Shown here in pieces: positions 35,983-47,298 of a stretch of 64,000 nucleotides of DNA; the stretch's first letter is position 1; each line of letters opens with the position of its first letter. Origin of the DNA: Aphrocallistes beatrix (lineage: Eukaryota; Porifera; Hexactinellida; Sceptrulophora; Aphrocallistidae); the NCBI GenBank assembly GCA_963281255.1, contig OY725498.1, positions 186,001-250,000 of the forward strand, in the 5' to 3' direction. Under the pieces are notes generated by a model. That model was given only the letters and a program-made list of their open reading frames with translations. It searched no databases and was not told where the DNA came from. A program made the translations under genes and the position numbers.

Positions 35983-37443
35983 TCACTCTGTCTGCCTTTT
36001 ACATAGGACATCAATAATACTGCTGTTATAATTTAACGGTAGAGATTGACGCCATTCATCGTAAAGTTGACTAGAATAATTCCCTTCGATTAGATTCTGG
36101 ATAAAATCTGGTAATTTAGCAGAGTTCGCTGGCTTAGTTCGTAGAGCGGACCAGTTATCCTCCTTTAGCTCAGGACTTGTCACAGATAGAATAAGTAGAC
36201 CTAGTTGTTTGAAATCAATGCATTTGAAGGGAGAACAACGATTAGGCGGATCTAAAGCAAAGTAGTCTTTGGAGTCTGCATTTGAACAACAATACATTTC
36301 ATCAGCAAGCTGAGCTCGATCAAAGTCTATCAGCTTTAATTCATAATCCTTGGAATAGCAGAAGTTTGGGAAGCGAATATCAGTGTGAGCATAACCGAAT
36401 TCGTGAAGTTGAAGTATAGCATCAATTGCTTGTCTCACAAAATCTGTTAAACACAACTTGACTTGTTCTAACCTCAAAGGCTGATGAGGCAGGGCCTCGA
36501 ACTGAAATAGAGTAACTTTATTGACAAATATAAGATCAATTGGGAGTACTAAACGATTCACATGCGAAGAAATCTTCTTCATCCTCTCAATATGCATCAG
36601 TGTTAATATATATTTCAAGTAGGGAACAATCTTGTAGTAGTATTTTTCGTCCTTTGTAAGAATAGAATAGGCAGAGATATTAACCTGTTTAAGCTTCGAT
36701 TGTGTGAATTTCCCCAGATGATCAAGATCTGCTTCATCAAGACGCATAAAATCGAAAAAAGAGACAGAATTAGGTTGATTATAAACTGCTTCACATTGAC
36801 TAGTCACAACAGATCGAATAGAATTAATTATTTCATCTTTCTTAAGAAATTCAAAAGATAGATGGAACCGTAGCTCCTTCCATTCCAACTTGATTTTGGT
36901 AACTAGGCTTTTAGAGCGTCGTTTCGGGAATACAAAACCGCAAACCGACTTTTTGTCACAGAAATGGTTCAAGTAACGTAACTGATAGATCAAGCTAACG
37001 ACGGAATGAGAAAGGGTTGTTGAGTATTCATCGTTCCCTGATACAACTTCAAATAGCAAAACTGGAAGATTCAGCTGAGTACTTTCTGTCTTCAGAAGAA
37101 TACTGACGTCTGGTATCATCTTCTCGCTGGTCCCAAACTCTACCAATTGTTTAAATGCTTGAACTTCCTTATTCACACAAACTAGATATTTCGAATGATG
37201 AAATTCTTCAATTTCCTTATTCAACCAATTTGAGAGACACAGCTCGCCTCTAGATTCAACAGACGTAGGAATGTTGCACAATTCATCGAGAGTGTACATG
37301 AAATCTTCACTGTCTGGTGCTAATGGAAAGTAAACGCTCAAAAGCGGATCCTTCCAAAAATAATTTATCATTTTATAGCTTGGAGAACGAGATGGAGTGT
37401 CGCTCTTGTGGGATATGAGATCCGGAGTATAGTTAGAATCCAT
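35983..37443 (-). CDS. Nuclease-like / protein-kinase-like fusion protein (486 residues)
   Basis: Single open frame from ATG 37441-37443. Residues about 30-240 look like an alpha/beta nuclease-like domain: PDVSILL at 111-117 and VLLFEVVSGN at 128-137 resemble the Asp and Glu strands of PD-(D/E)XK folds, but the expected Lys after Glu is missing, so activity is doubtful. Residues about 255-460 look like a protein kinase: YYYKIVPY (Lys 271), a Glu at 286, catalytic loop HTDIRFPN (353-360, HTD for HRD), DFD (373-375, for DFG) and DFKQLG (410-414) as helix F. This layout recalls Crinkler-type REase-kinase C-termini, known from oomycetes and various eukaryotes including some animals; that link is from general knowledge of the family. 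The gene is paired head to head with a close paralogue at 38.8-40.2 kb. Confidence 0.65.
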   Translation of the reverse strand: MDSNYTPDLISHKSDTPSRSPSYKMINYFWKDPLLSVYFPLAPDSEDFMYTLDELCNIPTSVESRGELCLSNWLNKEIEEFHHSKYLVCVNKEVQAFKQLVEFGTSEKMIPDVSILLKTESTQLNLPVLLFEVVSGNDEYSTTLSHSVVSLIYQLRYLNHFCDKKSVCGFVFPKRRSKSLVTKIKLEWKELRFHLSFEFLKKDEIINSIRSVVTSQCEAVYNQPNSVSFFDFMRLDEADLDHLGKFTQSKLKQVNISAYSILTKDEKYYYKIVPYLKYILTLMHIERMKKISSHVNRLVLPIDLIFVNKVTLFQFEALPHQPLRLEQVKLCLTDFVRQAIDAILQLHEFGYAHTDIRFPNFCYSKDYELKLIDFDRAQLADEMYCCSNADSKDYFALDPPNRCSPFKCIDFKQLGLLILSVTSPELKEDNWSALRTKPANSAKLPDFIQNLIEGNYSSQLYDEWRQSLPLNYNSSIIDVLCKRQTE

Positions 37444-37594
37444 AGAAAGTAACTAATAAAAAGCACATAAAAATGTATTACAAAACACGACTATTTAAAC
37501 AGGTCTGTGGCTGGACAAACAGCTAAATTTTAGAATACTTTCTATTTGCTTTTAATGCATAACACGCGTGTTTAATAGCAACAAAATACCATTA

Positions 37595-37788
37595 CAGTCA
37601 GGGTTACTATGAACCATATTATGAATGCTACTTAATGTGAACCTTCGTTTATTATGAACTAACCTCTTGTTCCCAATTTCATTGTTTTTGATAGAATTAG
37701 TATTGAATCAAGTTCGGTTAATATGAAATATCTCTATTATGAACAGAATTTCGGTCCCCAGGTGGTTCACAATAAGCTACCCCGACTG
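37595..37788. mobile_element. Pogo-like MITE with 'TATGAAC' motifs
   Basis: Left end CAGTCAGGGTTACTATGAAC; right end GCTACCCCGACTG; TA on both sides. Lies between the two kinase-like genes. Confidence 0.55.
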
Positions 37789-38084
37789 TATGAAATGTCT
37801 GTACTGGTTTATTCAATACAAATTATATTCTATTAGTATTATATCTTCATTGTGGTCGTATTCTAATTCCTGCATGGAAGTAGGGTTCGGATCGCTTATT
37901 GTTAGGAATTCGTATTTTAAGATAGAAATGAGATCTCAGCGGGTAATACTGTGAGGTACTCTTAACTTCAAATTTAACGCCTATAAAGCTCTAAAATGAG
38001 TATCTCCCGATGGATCAAAACAATTACATTCCTCATCTTCTAGTCGCTCGACCGACGTATTTTTGTAGTTGTTGCATTCAAGAC

Positions 38085-38240
38085 TGGATTCGGTTAACCG
38101 GTTTACCGCCGTCAATCACGGTTAATGGTTAAGAAAATTTTGGATCAGTAGCCAATCTGTTTTATTTTCTAAATATTTGGATACATTTCATTGTTTTCCG
38201 ATGGTGATTCATGAATATTACTTCTACAAGTAAAATTTGA
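38085..38240. repeat. Dispersed repeat, copy 1
   Basis: About 150 bp built around GGTTAACCG and CACGGTTAAYGGTTA, repeated at 44547-44700. It has no clear ends. Confidence 0.45.
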
Positions 38241-38254
38241 TATCACAATATCAC

Positions 38255-38445
38255 TTACAAGACCCCACCAAATCCAGCAGTTGTAACATACACTCAGAGA
38301 ATGACGTCACCAAATATGTGTACATCCCTACTGATAAGAAAAATATAAGAAAGAATGAAAAACGGACACTGGAACTTGCTGAAAGAGAGAGAAGACGTGA
38401 AGAGAAACGGGAGAGAGAGCGAGAGAGAGAAAAAGTCAGACAGAG
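38255..38445 (+). pseudogene. GZ exon 3 fragment with large internal deletion
   Basis: DNA matching exon 3 from the DPTKSSSCNIHSENDVTKYV codons to PTDKKNI is joined, still in frame, to the Glu/Arg coiled-coil codons (RTLELAERERRREEKRE). It lacks some 200 intervening codons and everything before and after. The piece at 37990-38060 resembles the part of GZ11 intron 1 around 58025-58080, so this is the remains of a whole unit lying between the two kinase-like genes. Confidence 0.6.
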
Positions 38446-38789
38446 ACAGAGTCACTGATGCAGGCTACAGCCAATCTACAGTCAATAGGATCACGTTCAT
38501 TACCTTGATAATGTACTTCAATATACAGCCATTGCAGTATTTACAATACAACCACAGTGAAGATATAATACTTCTAGAAAATAAGCTTCTATTCAATAAC
38601 CATATTCAGTCATTTCTACATATTTGGTATTCTGTTATTGTACTATAAACACGTAATATATTTTAAAAGTAAATAGAAAGTATTCTAAAATTTAACAATT
38701 TGTTTGACCACTGACCTGTTCATCAGTCAGATTTTACAAAACATATTGCAGCGCACTAATTCCTTCTTTATTTTTACTAGTGATTTTCT

Positions 38790-40238
38790 ATGGACCAAGA
38801 TTTCAAATCTCCTAAGAGCCTGGCTCCATCTCGTTCTTCAAGTTTCAACGCCCAAAATATTTTGTGGAAGGATCCGCTTTTGCGCGTTCAATTTCCATTA
38901 GCAAAAGACGATGAAGATAACATGTACACTCTCGATGAATTGTGCAACATTCCTACTTCTGATGAATCTAGAAGCGAGTTGTCTCTCTCAAAATGGTTGA
39001 ATGAAGAAATTAAAGAATTTGATAATTCGAAATATCTAGTTTGTGTAGATAAGGAAGTTCGAGCATTCAAACAATTGGTGAATTTCGGCCCCGGCCCGAA
39101 GATGAGACCAGACGTCAGTATTCTTCTGAAGACAGAAAGTACTCAGCTGAATATTCCAGTTTTACTATTTGAAGTTGTATCAGGGAACGAGGAATACTCA
39201 ACAACCCTTTCTCATTCCGGTATTAGCTTGATCTATCAGTTACGTTACTTGAGCCATTTCTGTGACAGAAAATCCGTTTGCGGTTTTGTATTCCCGAAAC
39301 GACGCTCTAAAAGCCTAGTTACCAAAATCGAGTTGGAATGGAAGGAGCTACGGTTCCGTACATCTTTTGAATTTCTTAAGAAAGATGAAATAATTAATTC
39401 TATTCGATCTGTTGTGACTAGTCAATGTGAAGCAGTTTATAATCAACCTGATTCTGTCTCTTTTTTCGATTTTATGCGTCTTGATGAAGCAGATCTTGAT
39501 CATCTGGGGAAATTCACACAATCGAAGCTTAAACAGGTTAATATCTCTGCCTATTCTATTCTTACAAAGGACGAAAAATACTACTACAAGATTGTTCCCT
39601 ACTGGGAATGTAGAGAAACACTGAAAGATATTGAGAGGATGAAGAAGATTTCTTCGCATGTGAATCGTTTAGTACTTCCAATTGATCTTATCCGTGTCAA
39701 TACAGTTACTCTATTTCAGTTCGAGGCCCAACCTCATCATCCTTTGAGTTCAAAAGAAGTCAAGTCGTGTTTAACAGATTTTGTCAGACAAGCAGTTTAT
39801 GCTATACTTCAACTTCACGAATTCGGTTATGCTCACACTGATATTCGCTTCCCAAACTTCTGCTATTCCAAGGATTATCAATTAAAGCTGATTGACTTTG
39901 ATCGAGCTCAGCTTGCTAATGAAATGTATTGTTGTTCAAATGCAGACTCCGAAGAAAACTTTGCTTTAGTTTCGCCTAATGATTCCTCTCCCTTCAAATG
40001 CATTGATTTCAAACAACTAGGTCTACTTATTCTATCTGTGACAAGTCCTGAGCTAAAGGAGAATAACTGGTCTGCTCTACGAACTAAGCCAGCGAACTCT
40101 GCTAAATTACCAGATTTTATCCAGAATCTAATCGAAGGGGATTATTGTGAATCTCTACACGAAAAATGGTATAAATCTGAATCTCCAAATTATAGTAAAA
40201 GTATTTTTGATGTCCTATGTGAAAGACAGACAGAGTGA
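38790..40238 (+). CDS. Nuclease-like / protein-kinase-like fusion protein, second copy (482 residues)
   Basis: Single open frame beginning MDQDFKSPKS at ATG 38790. It is a close paralogue, on the opposite strand, of the 36-37.4 kb gene. All the noted motifs are retained (PDVSILL, LLFEVVSGN, YYYKIVPYW, HTDIRFPN, DFD, DFKQLG). Most differences lie in the first 40 residues and the last 20, and in scattered substitutions; neither copy is broken. Similarity extends past the stop codon (ACAGTGAT, TCTTCACATGTGACTTCG), so the unit was duplicated by inversion with its 3' flank. An active kinase or a pseudokinase are both possible, because HTD and DFD depart from the canonical motifs while keeping both Asp residues. 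Confidence 0.68.
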   Translation: MDQDFKSPKSLAPSRSSSFNAQNILWKDPLLRVQFPLAKDDEDNMYTLDELCNIPTSDESRSELSLSKWLNEEIKEFDNSKYLVCVDKEVRAFKQLVNFGPGPKMRPDVSILLKTESTQLNIPVLLFEVVSGNEEYSTTLSHSGISLIYQLRYLSHFCDRKSVCGFVFPKRRSKSLVTKIELEWKELRFRTSFEFLKKDEIINSIRSVVTSQCEAVYNQPDSVSFFDFMRLDEADLDHLGKFTQSKLKQVNISAYSILTKDEKYYYKIVPYWECRETLKDIERMKKISSHVNRLVLPIDLIRVNTVTLFQFEAQPHHPLSSKEVKSCLTDFVRQAVYAILQLHEFGYAHTDIRFPNFCYSKDYQLKLIDFDRAQLANEMYCCSNADSEENFALVSPNDSSPFKCIDFKQLGLLILSVTSPELKENNWSALRTKPANSAKLPDFIQNLIEGDYCESLHEKWYKSESPNYSKSIFDVLCERQTE

Positions 40239-40257
40239 ACATCTGACAGTGATTATT

Positions 40258-40690
40258 CTTCACATGTGACTTCGTTAGTAATAGCTATTCATTCCTCTCG
40301 TTGTTTAGTAGCTTGATAATAGGTTTTGTTTTCTCTTATTTCCTTTAGAATCGAACTGCTTATCTATCCTTATCTTCGATGAATGTTACTTTACCTATTT
40401 GACTATTATTGTACTTAAAAGTGTTGTCTTTTATTTATAATTTAACTTGTAATAATGCACACTTCTCTTTCTCCTCTCATATGTTTCATGGTCACTATTT
40501 ACAAAAACCCTTCACGATAAGTCTATCAAATTCGTTGATCAAAACGTCACACTAATACAAGAGTGTTGCGTCCGTATATAGTAGAGGTTCGATTATCCGA
40601 ACAGTGTAAAGTATAATTCTAACTTAAATTACGGTGTATCTCGATAAATAGCATACTTCTCGTGCTTGAGTGTTATGCCATTATCTGCGG
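40258..40690. repeat. 3' flank of the second kinase-like gene, also present near 52.1-52.4 kb
   Basis: CACATGTGACTTCGTTAGTA, ATCGAACTGCTTATCTATCC and CTCTCGTGCTTGAGTGTTAT have counterparts at 52143-52330. A pogo-like end (AGTAGAGGTTCGATTATCCG) is at 40580. Confidence 0.5.
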
Positions 40691-40865
40691 TATTCCTCAC
40701 ATGGGCCTGTTTACTGCTTTATGTCATTTCTCGTTAATTGGGAAATTACTCCGGAAAAAAAATCATTAATCTAGGAAAAACTTTTCAATATCTAAAATTA
40801 GCTTTAAACTGGAATTCACGTAAACTTTGTGATAGAAGCGCACAGCGTAAACAAGAAACAAAAAG

Positions 40866-40912
40866 CCACCTACTGTAGACTGAAAGCTGAGATCTACAAA
40901 AATAGTGAACAA
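40866..40912 (+). pseudogene. Short GZ exon 3 relic
   Basis: The codons for YCRLKAEIYKNSEQ, matching the start of exon 3 (YWKLKAEIYNNSEQ), stand alone between copied flanking DNA on both sides. No other exon of a unit is recognisable here. Confidence 0.5.
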
Positions 40913-42755
40913 CCATTCTTCTATCCTGAAAGTACTGCATAATAATGTGAATATTTGATATTTTTAATTGGCAAACTTCACCCTGATTAAGTGATATATA
41001 GTTATACTCCAAAATTCAAAGGTTTAAGTCATCCGACAGAATTTGTATTTCTGATAATACATTATTAAGCTCAATCCATATTTTTGGAGAATGATCTAAG
41101 TATTCAACTGCCTTTGTGTTCGAAAATTCAAGGTTGATGAACAGACTTTATTATAACATAATTTATACTCCAATGTTTGTATTTTAATTGTTCATTTGTT
41201 CTATTTGCATGTGTTTTCCTCCAATTATTTACGCTAGAAAATCTATAATTATCTTTATACTATACTGTACTATTAGTGCTTATACTAAGTATTCATACAA
41301 TTGTGCTGTATTAGTCTATTAGAGATAAAAATAATACATATACCATCTATATGCTAACATCAGGACAGATGTCTAAATGCCAATCATCCAATTTCGAAAA
41401 ATAAAGTTAAATGATGAATCTACGATTAAGTTCGAAGATCTAAGCGAATTTCACACTTCTGCAAAAATAATAGAAAACATTTTTCTCACATGTCTTCATT
41501 ATCACAATAGAAATCATTGTACGACACTGTCATTGTTATTAATACTTCAAAGCAATAACTTATATAGATGTCTCAATTATATTAAAATGTATAGCCATAA
41601 AAAAAGGTTTCGTGTATATCCCCACACCTTTATATACATATTTTGACATCATTTGGTGAATTTTAAAAAAGCAACTTTCAATCATTTGAATATTTGTCGA
41701 TTCGAAATTTTCCAGGGACAGTTCGAATTAATGGTTGCCGACTGTAATAACAAAGCATATTCAGAGCAACTTGGAATTTAATGACATATCGGAATAGTAA
41801 CCTTTTAGCCTACCCAAAAAGTGACAATCCAAAGATTACTGTACACAATTTGTTTCACAATGGATACAATGACCGTCATTGTGCACTAATCTTGGTTTGT
41901 ACCAGAATCAAATCCGAGATAGGACGGGACAGCTTCGGGATATCCTCGGTTTTGAATAAAATATGGGACACATCCCAATAGACCGATTTTTACTGGATTT
42001 AATATTAGGAGTAAAACCACAATTTATGACTCCTAGGACGTCGCCAGAGAGGGAGAGACTTTCTAATGTTTGATGCATGATTTAAAGGTTATTTTCGAAA
42101 ATATATTTTCTTACTCAATATATAGGCGACAAGTGTGGGTACCTGGGTGGGCAGTGGAGCAGTGGAGGAAACTGTGGTATGGCGGGACTCTTACAAACTT
42201 ATAGGTACAGCTAAGCCCCAAAATAATGTTAATTGAGTCTTGACATATATCCGAATCACATTTTTATTCGACTATAGTCCGAAATTTTCTTATCCCTGGG
42301 TAACAACAATAACCGTATATCGATATTTGAGCGTCTAAGAATTCATGAAAAATTTGTCCAATAGAAAAATATAAAATCGGGATGTTCCGCCAAGAACGGG
42401 ACGGATGGCGTGTATGGAAGGGATTATTAGTTGTCATTAGTACAGTACATAAACGTTCTCTGCGACTAATAGTGACTCCAGTCATGATACCAAGGCGTAG
42501 ACTTAGGGACAGGATTGGTAGGAGCTTTGGGCTAAAAACTCCCATATGGCAAAAATCAGCTTATATATGTCTCTAGTGCAATAGTAGTCGAGCAGGTAAA
42601 GCAACATTCAACAAAGATAAGGATAAATATTCAGTTTGTTTCTAAAGGAAATATGAGAAAACAAAACTTATTATCAAACTACCAATCAACGAGAGGAATG
42701 AATAGCCATTACTAAGAAGTCACATGTGAAGAATAATGTGTCAGAAGTTTACTCT
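40900..42755. repeat. Duplicated GZ 3' flank, copy 2, ending at a missing kinase-like gene
   Basis: Collinear with 34240-35982 and with the same internal order. At 42755 it stops just where the stop codon of the kinase-like gene begins in the other copy. 42945-43330 beyond it is a B-element piece. No gene seen. Confidence 0.5.
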
Positions 42756-42944
42756 GTCAAAATATTTTCTGAGAATAAAACAAATTTACTATAAACATTA
42801 TCACAATATCTACATTTACTTCCTAATTAATTACCAGAAACATCATTACAATATCTGCAAATCGACATTAAGCGTTGTGACCTTAATCGGGGCTGTAACA
42901 CAAGTTTTGAAAATGGTTTTGGATTTTAACTTTTCAAAGTGAAA

Positions 42945-43330
42945 AGCGCCCTTTGCTTGCTTGCGCTGCTCGGATGGCGGATACTTTGTGTCCGCCAGAG
43001 ATGCATTTTGGGCACCTGGGTTAACATTGATCAATTATAAGAGTAGTATCTCCAAATATGTCAGTCTTACTGTTGTAATCGATATGACTCGTAAAAACAT
43101 CAAATTTGTCAATTCGTATTAAGTTTTTGATGTCTAATGATGACGTCATAACGGGATGATGAGTCATCATTTTTGTAACTGTCGTGAAAATCATCAGATT
43201 TGTCAGTTTTTACATTTTGATGCGTAATGATGACATCATATCAGAGTGATAAGTCGTCATTTCTTTTATGATAGTTGCATCATATATGAGGTATATTAAT
43301 ATACACATTAAATTTAGGGGTTCACGGACA
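42945..43330 (-). mobile_element. Helitron-like B copy, decayed and 5'-truncated
   Basis: The GC-rich end (CTTTGCTTGCTTGCGCTGCT), TGTCCGCCAG and repeated TGATGACGTCAT/TGATGAGTCATCA blocks match B1, with an internal duplication of the palindrome region. Confidence 0.5.
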
Positions 43331-43650
43331 GCAATTCGAGTAGTTTATAATCTTTAGTTTTAGATTGAAAGAAAACTTGATAAGAGTATTGGATAATAAG
43401 AATGATTAAGAACATTTCTCTTTTTACTCGATGAACTCGCCATCTTTGGTACAAACAACTTCAGTCGAGTAACGTTAACAACAATCGAGGTATGTTAACA
43501 CACTCAGTTCCACCTATTTCCATTAACAGGATTGCTATTCAACAGTCAATACAGAGTTTATGTCAAAGCTATCAATAGATTCAGTACAACACAAGGACCA
43601 GTCCTGATCAAGTGATACCTGATGTACACCGAATGGTGATGTTATTTCAG

Positions 43651-43943
43651 CTGAAGCTCAACCATCAAGTTTATACCACATTCGTAATGTTGTCACAGGA
43701 GAGAGTGTGTTATATACAAATAATGCAATTGTATCTAGTAATGAAGGAAACAACTTTACTTGTAGCTTTCCTTCATCTTCTTGTCCAGCTATTGAATCAT
43801 ATTTCAGTATATACTACGAAGGACAAGATAATGATGACGTATTTGGAGTCAGACTATATGGATCTGGAAATGTAAATTACGAGTTCGTTTACCAAATTGA
43901 GCCTTTTTCCGTCGATCTTGCAGCCAAATATGATATCAAGTAG
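43651..43943 (+). pseudogene. Fragment of a possible extracellular receptor-like gene
   Basis: After a plausible acceptor (GTTATTTCAG) an open frame of 97 codons runs to TAG 43941-43943. It encodes a beta-rich sequence with two Cys residues (NFTCSFPSSSCPAIES) and many aromatic residues. Just upstream, 43529-43606 encodes YRVYVKAINRFSTTQGP, which looks like the last strands of a fibronectin type III domain but ends in a stop without a usable donor. I read this as pieces of a broken receptor-type gene. The fibronectin assignment rests on one strand pattern only. Confidence 0.35.
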
Positions 43944-44047
43944 TTTAATATTAATGGGCACTCGACTCTCCCATATATTTGAACTATCCAATTATTGGAT
44001 GAAATTCTAATTCCTCGGCTTTGTTTAGATAGAGGCGTGGTATTTAA

Positions 44048-44345
44048 ATGGAATTATTACTTTTAATTCTCTTCACAATAACCAGCGATGGTAAATTTTG
44101 TTGTTAACTATCAAGAATTGTTAAGACTAACAGCAACTATATATTTTAATTAGACGCTGAAGTGTCAATTGGGACTTTAATTGCAGGAACTGTTATTGTA
44201 GAAGTGGGTGTAGTTTGAGTGGGAGTAACTGGTGCGGCTTATGCTGCTGAAGAAATTGGGACAGCGGTAAGGAGAGTTGTCAGTGGAGTGGGTATGCAAT
44301 ATCTTCTGCTTGTGGATACGCTGCAAATCTGTTTTGGTGGCTGAC
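44048..44345 (+). pseudogene. Signal-peptide-like exon followed by broken Gly-rich exon
   Basis: ATG 44048 gives MELLLLILFTITSD, a good signal peptide, up to a phase 1 donor (GATG|GTAAAT). A polypyrimidine-poor acceptor (TTTTAATTAG) is followed by an exon in matching phase, beginning DAEVSIGTLIAGTVIVEVGV and then a TGA. Beyond the stop the same frame stays Gly/Ala-rich (VGVTGAAYAAEEIG). The Gly-rich part may be a decayed GZ tail; the signal-peptide exon may belong to the receptor-like fragment just upstream. Confidence 0.3.
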
Positions 44346-44546
44346 AGGAGTCTATGTTAGTTAATAGCCTAAATCATTCCTAAAATTAGTATGAATGGAC
44401 CTCTAACCTATTTTCTATTTAGTATTACTCTTATGATATCCAATATTAATTTTCTGCCTTTTATGTCATAGAAAATAGAAAATATAAGGATAATTTTTAA
44501 TTGGAAAATGGGTGTCAATATCCTTGGAAAGGTTTTAAGTATAAAC

Positions 44547-44700
44547 AAGGCTGGATTCAGTTAACCGCAGTAAATCACGGTTAACGGTTATGAAATCTTG
44601 GATCGGTTAGCCGATCTGCTTTATTTTTAAATATTTAGACTAATTTCAATGTTTATCGATGTAATCGATGGAGATTCATGAATTTACTTCTAAAATTTCG
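44547..44700. repeat. Dispersed repeat, copy 2
   Basis: Counterpart of 38085-38240. Confidence 0.45.
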
Positions 44701-44856
44701 ATGTTATAATATTATTTCTATTTTTCTAACCAAAAATATATTTCGAGACCACTGAAAATTGGAAATCTTTCAATATCAGGTTAAATATTAGTCGAAAAAT
44801 CCATATTTCTACTAATTAATATTGACATCGGTTAACCGTCCTGTAGGAAATCAAAA

Positions 44857-45604
44857 TCTTATATATTAAAATGCTAGGATTTTTTTTGTTTTTTGTTTTT
44901 TGTTTGTTTGTCCGAATTGATTGAAGAATTGGCAAGTCGTAGAGATACGAAAATTGGCATGTAGGTGTCAAATGATGAATCTAGGATTAAGTTCGAAGAT
45001 CTAAGCGAAATGTTCACACCTCGCCGAGATAGGTGACAAAATGTGCTGACCAATCAAATTCGATTATTTTATAATGCAAATACATTAGTAGTGACTTATG
45101 CATACAATCAAAAGAACTATTTGTGATTGAAATTCATTGGTTTATGTGAACCAATCAATTATCAGCCTTTTATAATGCCATTCACATGATTCTATTTCAT
45201 ATAAATGATTGAATACTGCTATTTTGAGTCTATTATTTGATCATTAGCAACAATTAAAGCGTGTTATATGCTACGATCAATCAATTCGATCATAAAATAA
45301 CTTCTAACGACATGGACAGGAATTGATTATTTAAGTATAATAATCTTTAGCAATGTAAACTTTGCGTATTCAAATTGAGCTTACATTCAGGATTAGTTGA
45401 CTTAATATGAAGTAAATTATATTTATCACGAAACAAAATTTCTGCTACAGTTCTGATTTCATTAATGTAACCGTAGACAAATGATAATCGAGCGTACTTA
45501 GTATAAAACAAGAAAGTGACGTATATTCCCAAGCACCCACTGTGTAAATCTGCGGACACACAGTGTCCGCAAGCCGCGCAGCGCAAGCAAGCGAAGCGCG
45601 CTTG
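44857..45604 (+). mobile_element. Helitron-like element A5 (748 bp)
   Basis: A|TCTTATATATTAAAATGC at the left and GAAGCGCGCTTG|T at the right, without target duplication. The best full-length A copy. An open frame of about 80 codons antisense to its 3' half recurs in other A copies (47792-48052), but reflects recent copying rather than a shown gene. Confidence 0.65.
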
Positions 45605-46196
45605 TAATAAGTAATCACTTATATTTAGTGATAAATACTACATGTTGCACAATAATGGGAAATGGAAAAACGGAGACTCGATTAAGAAGAAGAGGAAAAA
45701 TAACGAAAATACCGAATCAATAACTTAAGAAGAAATTTGGTATATGGAGACTCAAAATCTCATCTGCGAATAAAAGCGGGTAAATCTAGCAATACTTGAA
45801 TTGGTGTGTGCATCTGTAGCAGTTATTGAATTAAATATTTGCAATAATTAATACAGTAGATGTTGATTATAATGGTAATGCCGGGGGACAGGAAACTTTG
45901 GGTCAAATTATTACTCCTATATCTAATAAAAAGTATGGAATGTCATCGACTGGAGCACCTCAAACCCAAGAGACTTTTAACTATATCTAATATCTAGTGT
46001 AGTGTCCAACTGTGGACGAGTAAGTGGTATATGCTGAAACTTAAATTAGTGGTACATCGTACTAGAATACATGTATATTATCTGAAACGTGAGACGAACT
46101 CAGTAGCCAATGTAATTTGAGCATTGAAACGAGTAGGTATCCGAAATACTTATTTCTCTCAGTATAGTACACCTATCTCAATGTATAAATGATAAG

Positions 46197-46208
46197 GATA
46201 AGCTTATC
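46197..46208. promoter_or_regulatory. GATA palindrome upstream of GZ9
   Basis: Same palindrome, 76 bp from the GZ9 ATG. The spacing is kept to within one base in all three genes even though surrounding bases differ. Confidence 0.5.
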
Positions 46209-46832
46209 ACACTTTGAAGCTAAAATTTAAAGTATTCTGATTTGCAGGGGATCTGTTGTCACGATATATTTCCTATTAGTTTAGATGGCAGAAAGGAAAC
46301 CTATCGGGGGGGAAATCTCAGAGAGTGACATTGAGTTCTTCAGACGTGAGTTGAAGAGCAGAGAACCTAGCCAGCTGACTCTAATCACTGGGACAGGAGA
46401 CGAAGCTCAGAAGGTGTTAAGGGATATGATAGATGCAGGAGCTAACATACAGGATGCTAAGTTGTCTGAGAAACACGAGTCAGCTGTTGATGGGAACAAA
46501 ATGAAGATTGAACAGACAATTCGGATTGAAGAGAGCATGGCACAGGGCAGTGCCATGCCAGGAATGACACTAAGGGCCAAAAGAGGACAAATGAAGCGCC
46601 AAACTGGTGAGAACTATTTATAGATACACTAGTAATTAGCGTTTGCAATTCCAGGATCTCGATATATTTCCAATCGGGATTGCATCTTATTAACAAGAAT
46701 CCGGATAACCTCCTGGTAATGAATGTTGACCTCTGCATTGTCGAGCATCCTTTAAACATAACATGTTGGATGCAATTTTTAGCAATGTACTATTCAATGA
46801 TAAATGTCTCAATTAATATTTATGGGTACATT

Positions 46833-47298
46833 CGCGCTTCGCTTGCTTGCGCTGCGGAGCTAAGGGAATTTTTTTGTCCACTGGAGGCGCCCTTCGGGAG
46901 CATGGGATTAAAAATGAGGGAGATAGTATCTTTAAATACGTCTGTCTGTACTACTGTTATAATCGATATCGCACGAAAAATCACAAAATTTGTCATTTTT
47001 TTAAATTTTGATGCGTAATGATGACTTCATAACAAAGTGATGAATCATCATTTTTTTATGATAGTTGCATCATATATAAAGTATATTAATATAACAGTCT
47101 TTGAAAATTACAGCCATCTATCACCTAAAATGGTAAAAATCTGAAATTATAATTATAAAAAGGTGACAATTACGTCGTAATTCTATGATGAGTCGACATT
47201 TTGGTCTGAAGTCAGAACTTAGTGGAAACATATCCAAAAGACTCCCACATGCCAAAAATCAGCTTTCTGGGCCTGCTAGTTTCTTCAATCAATTCGTT
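46833..47298 (-). mobile_element. Helitron-like B copy in GZ9 intron 1
   Basis: The 3' end is slightly decayed (GAAGCGCGAATG). Its 5' head abuts the head of the next A element, so the two lie head to head at 47298/47299. Confidence 0.55.
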
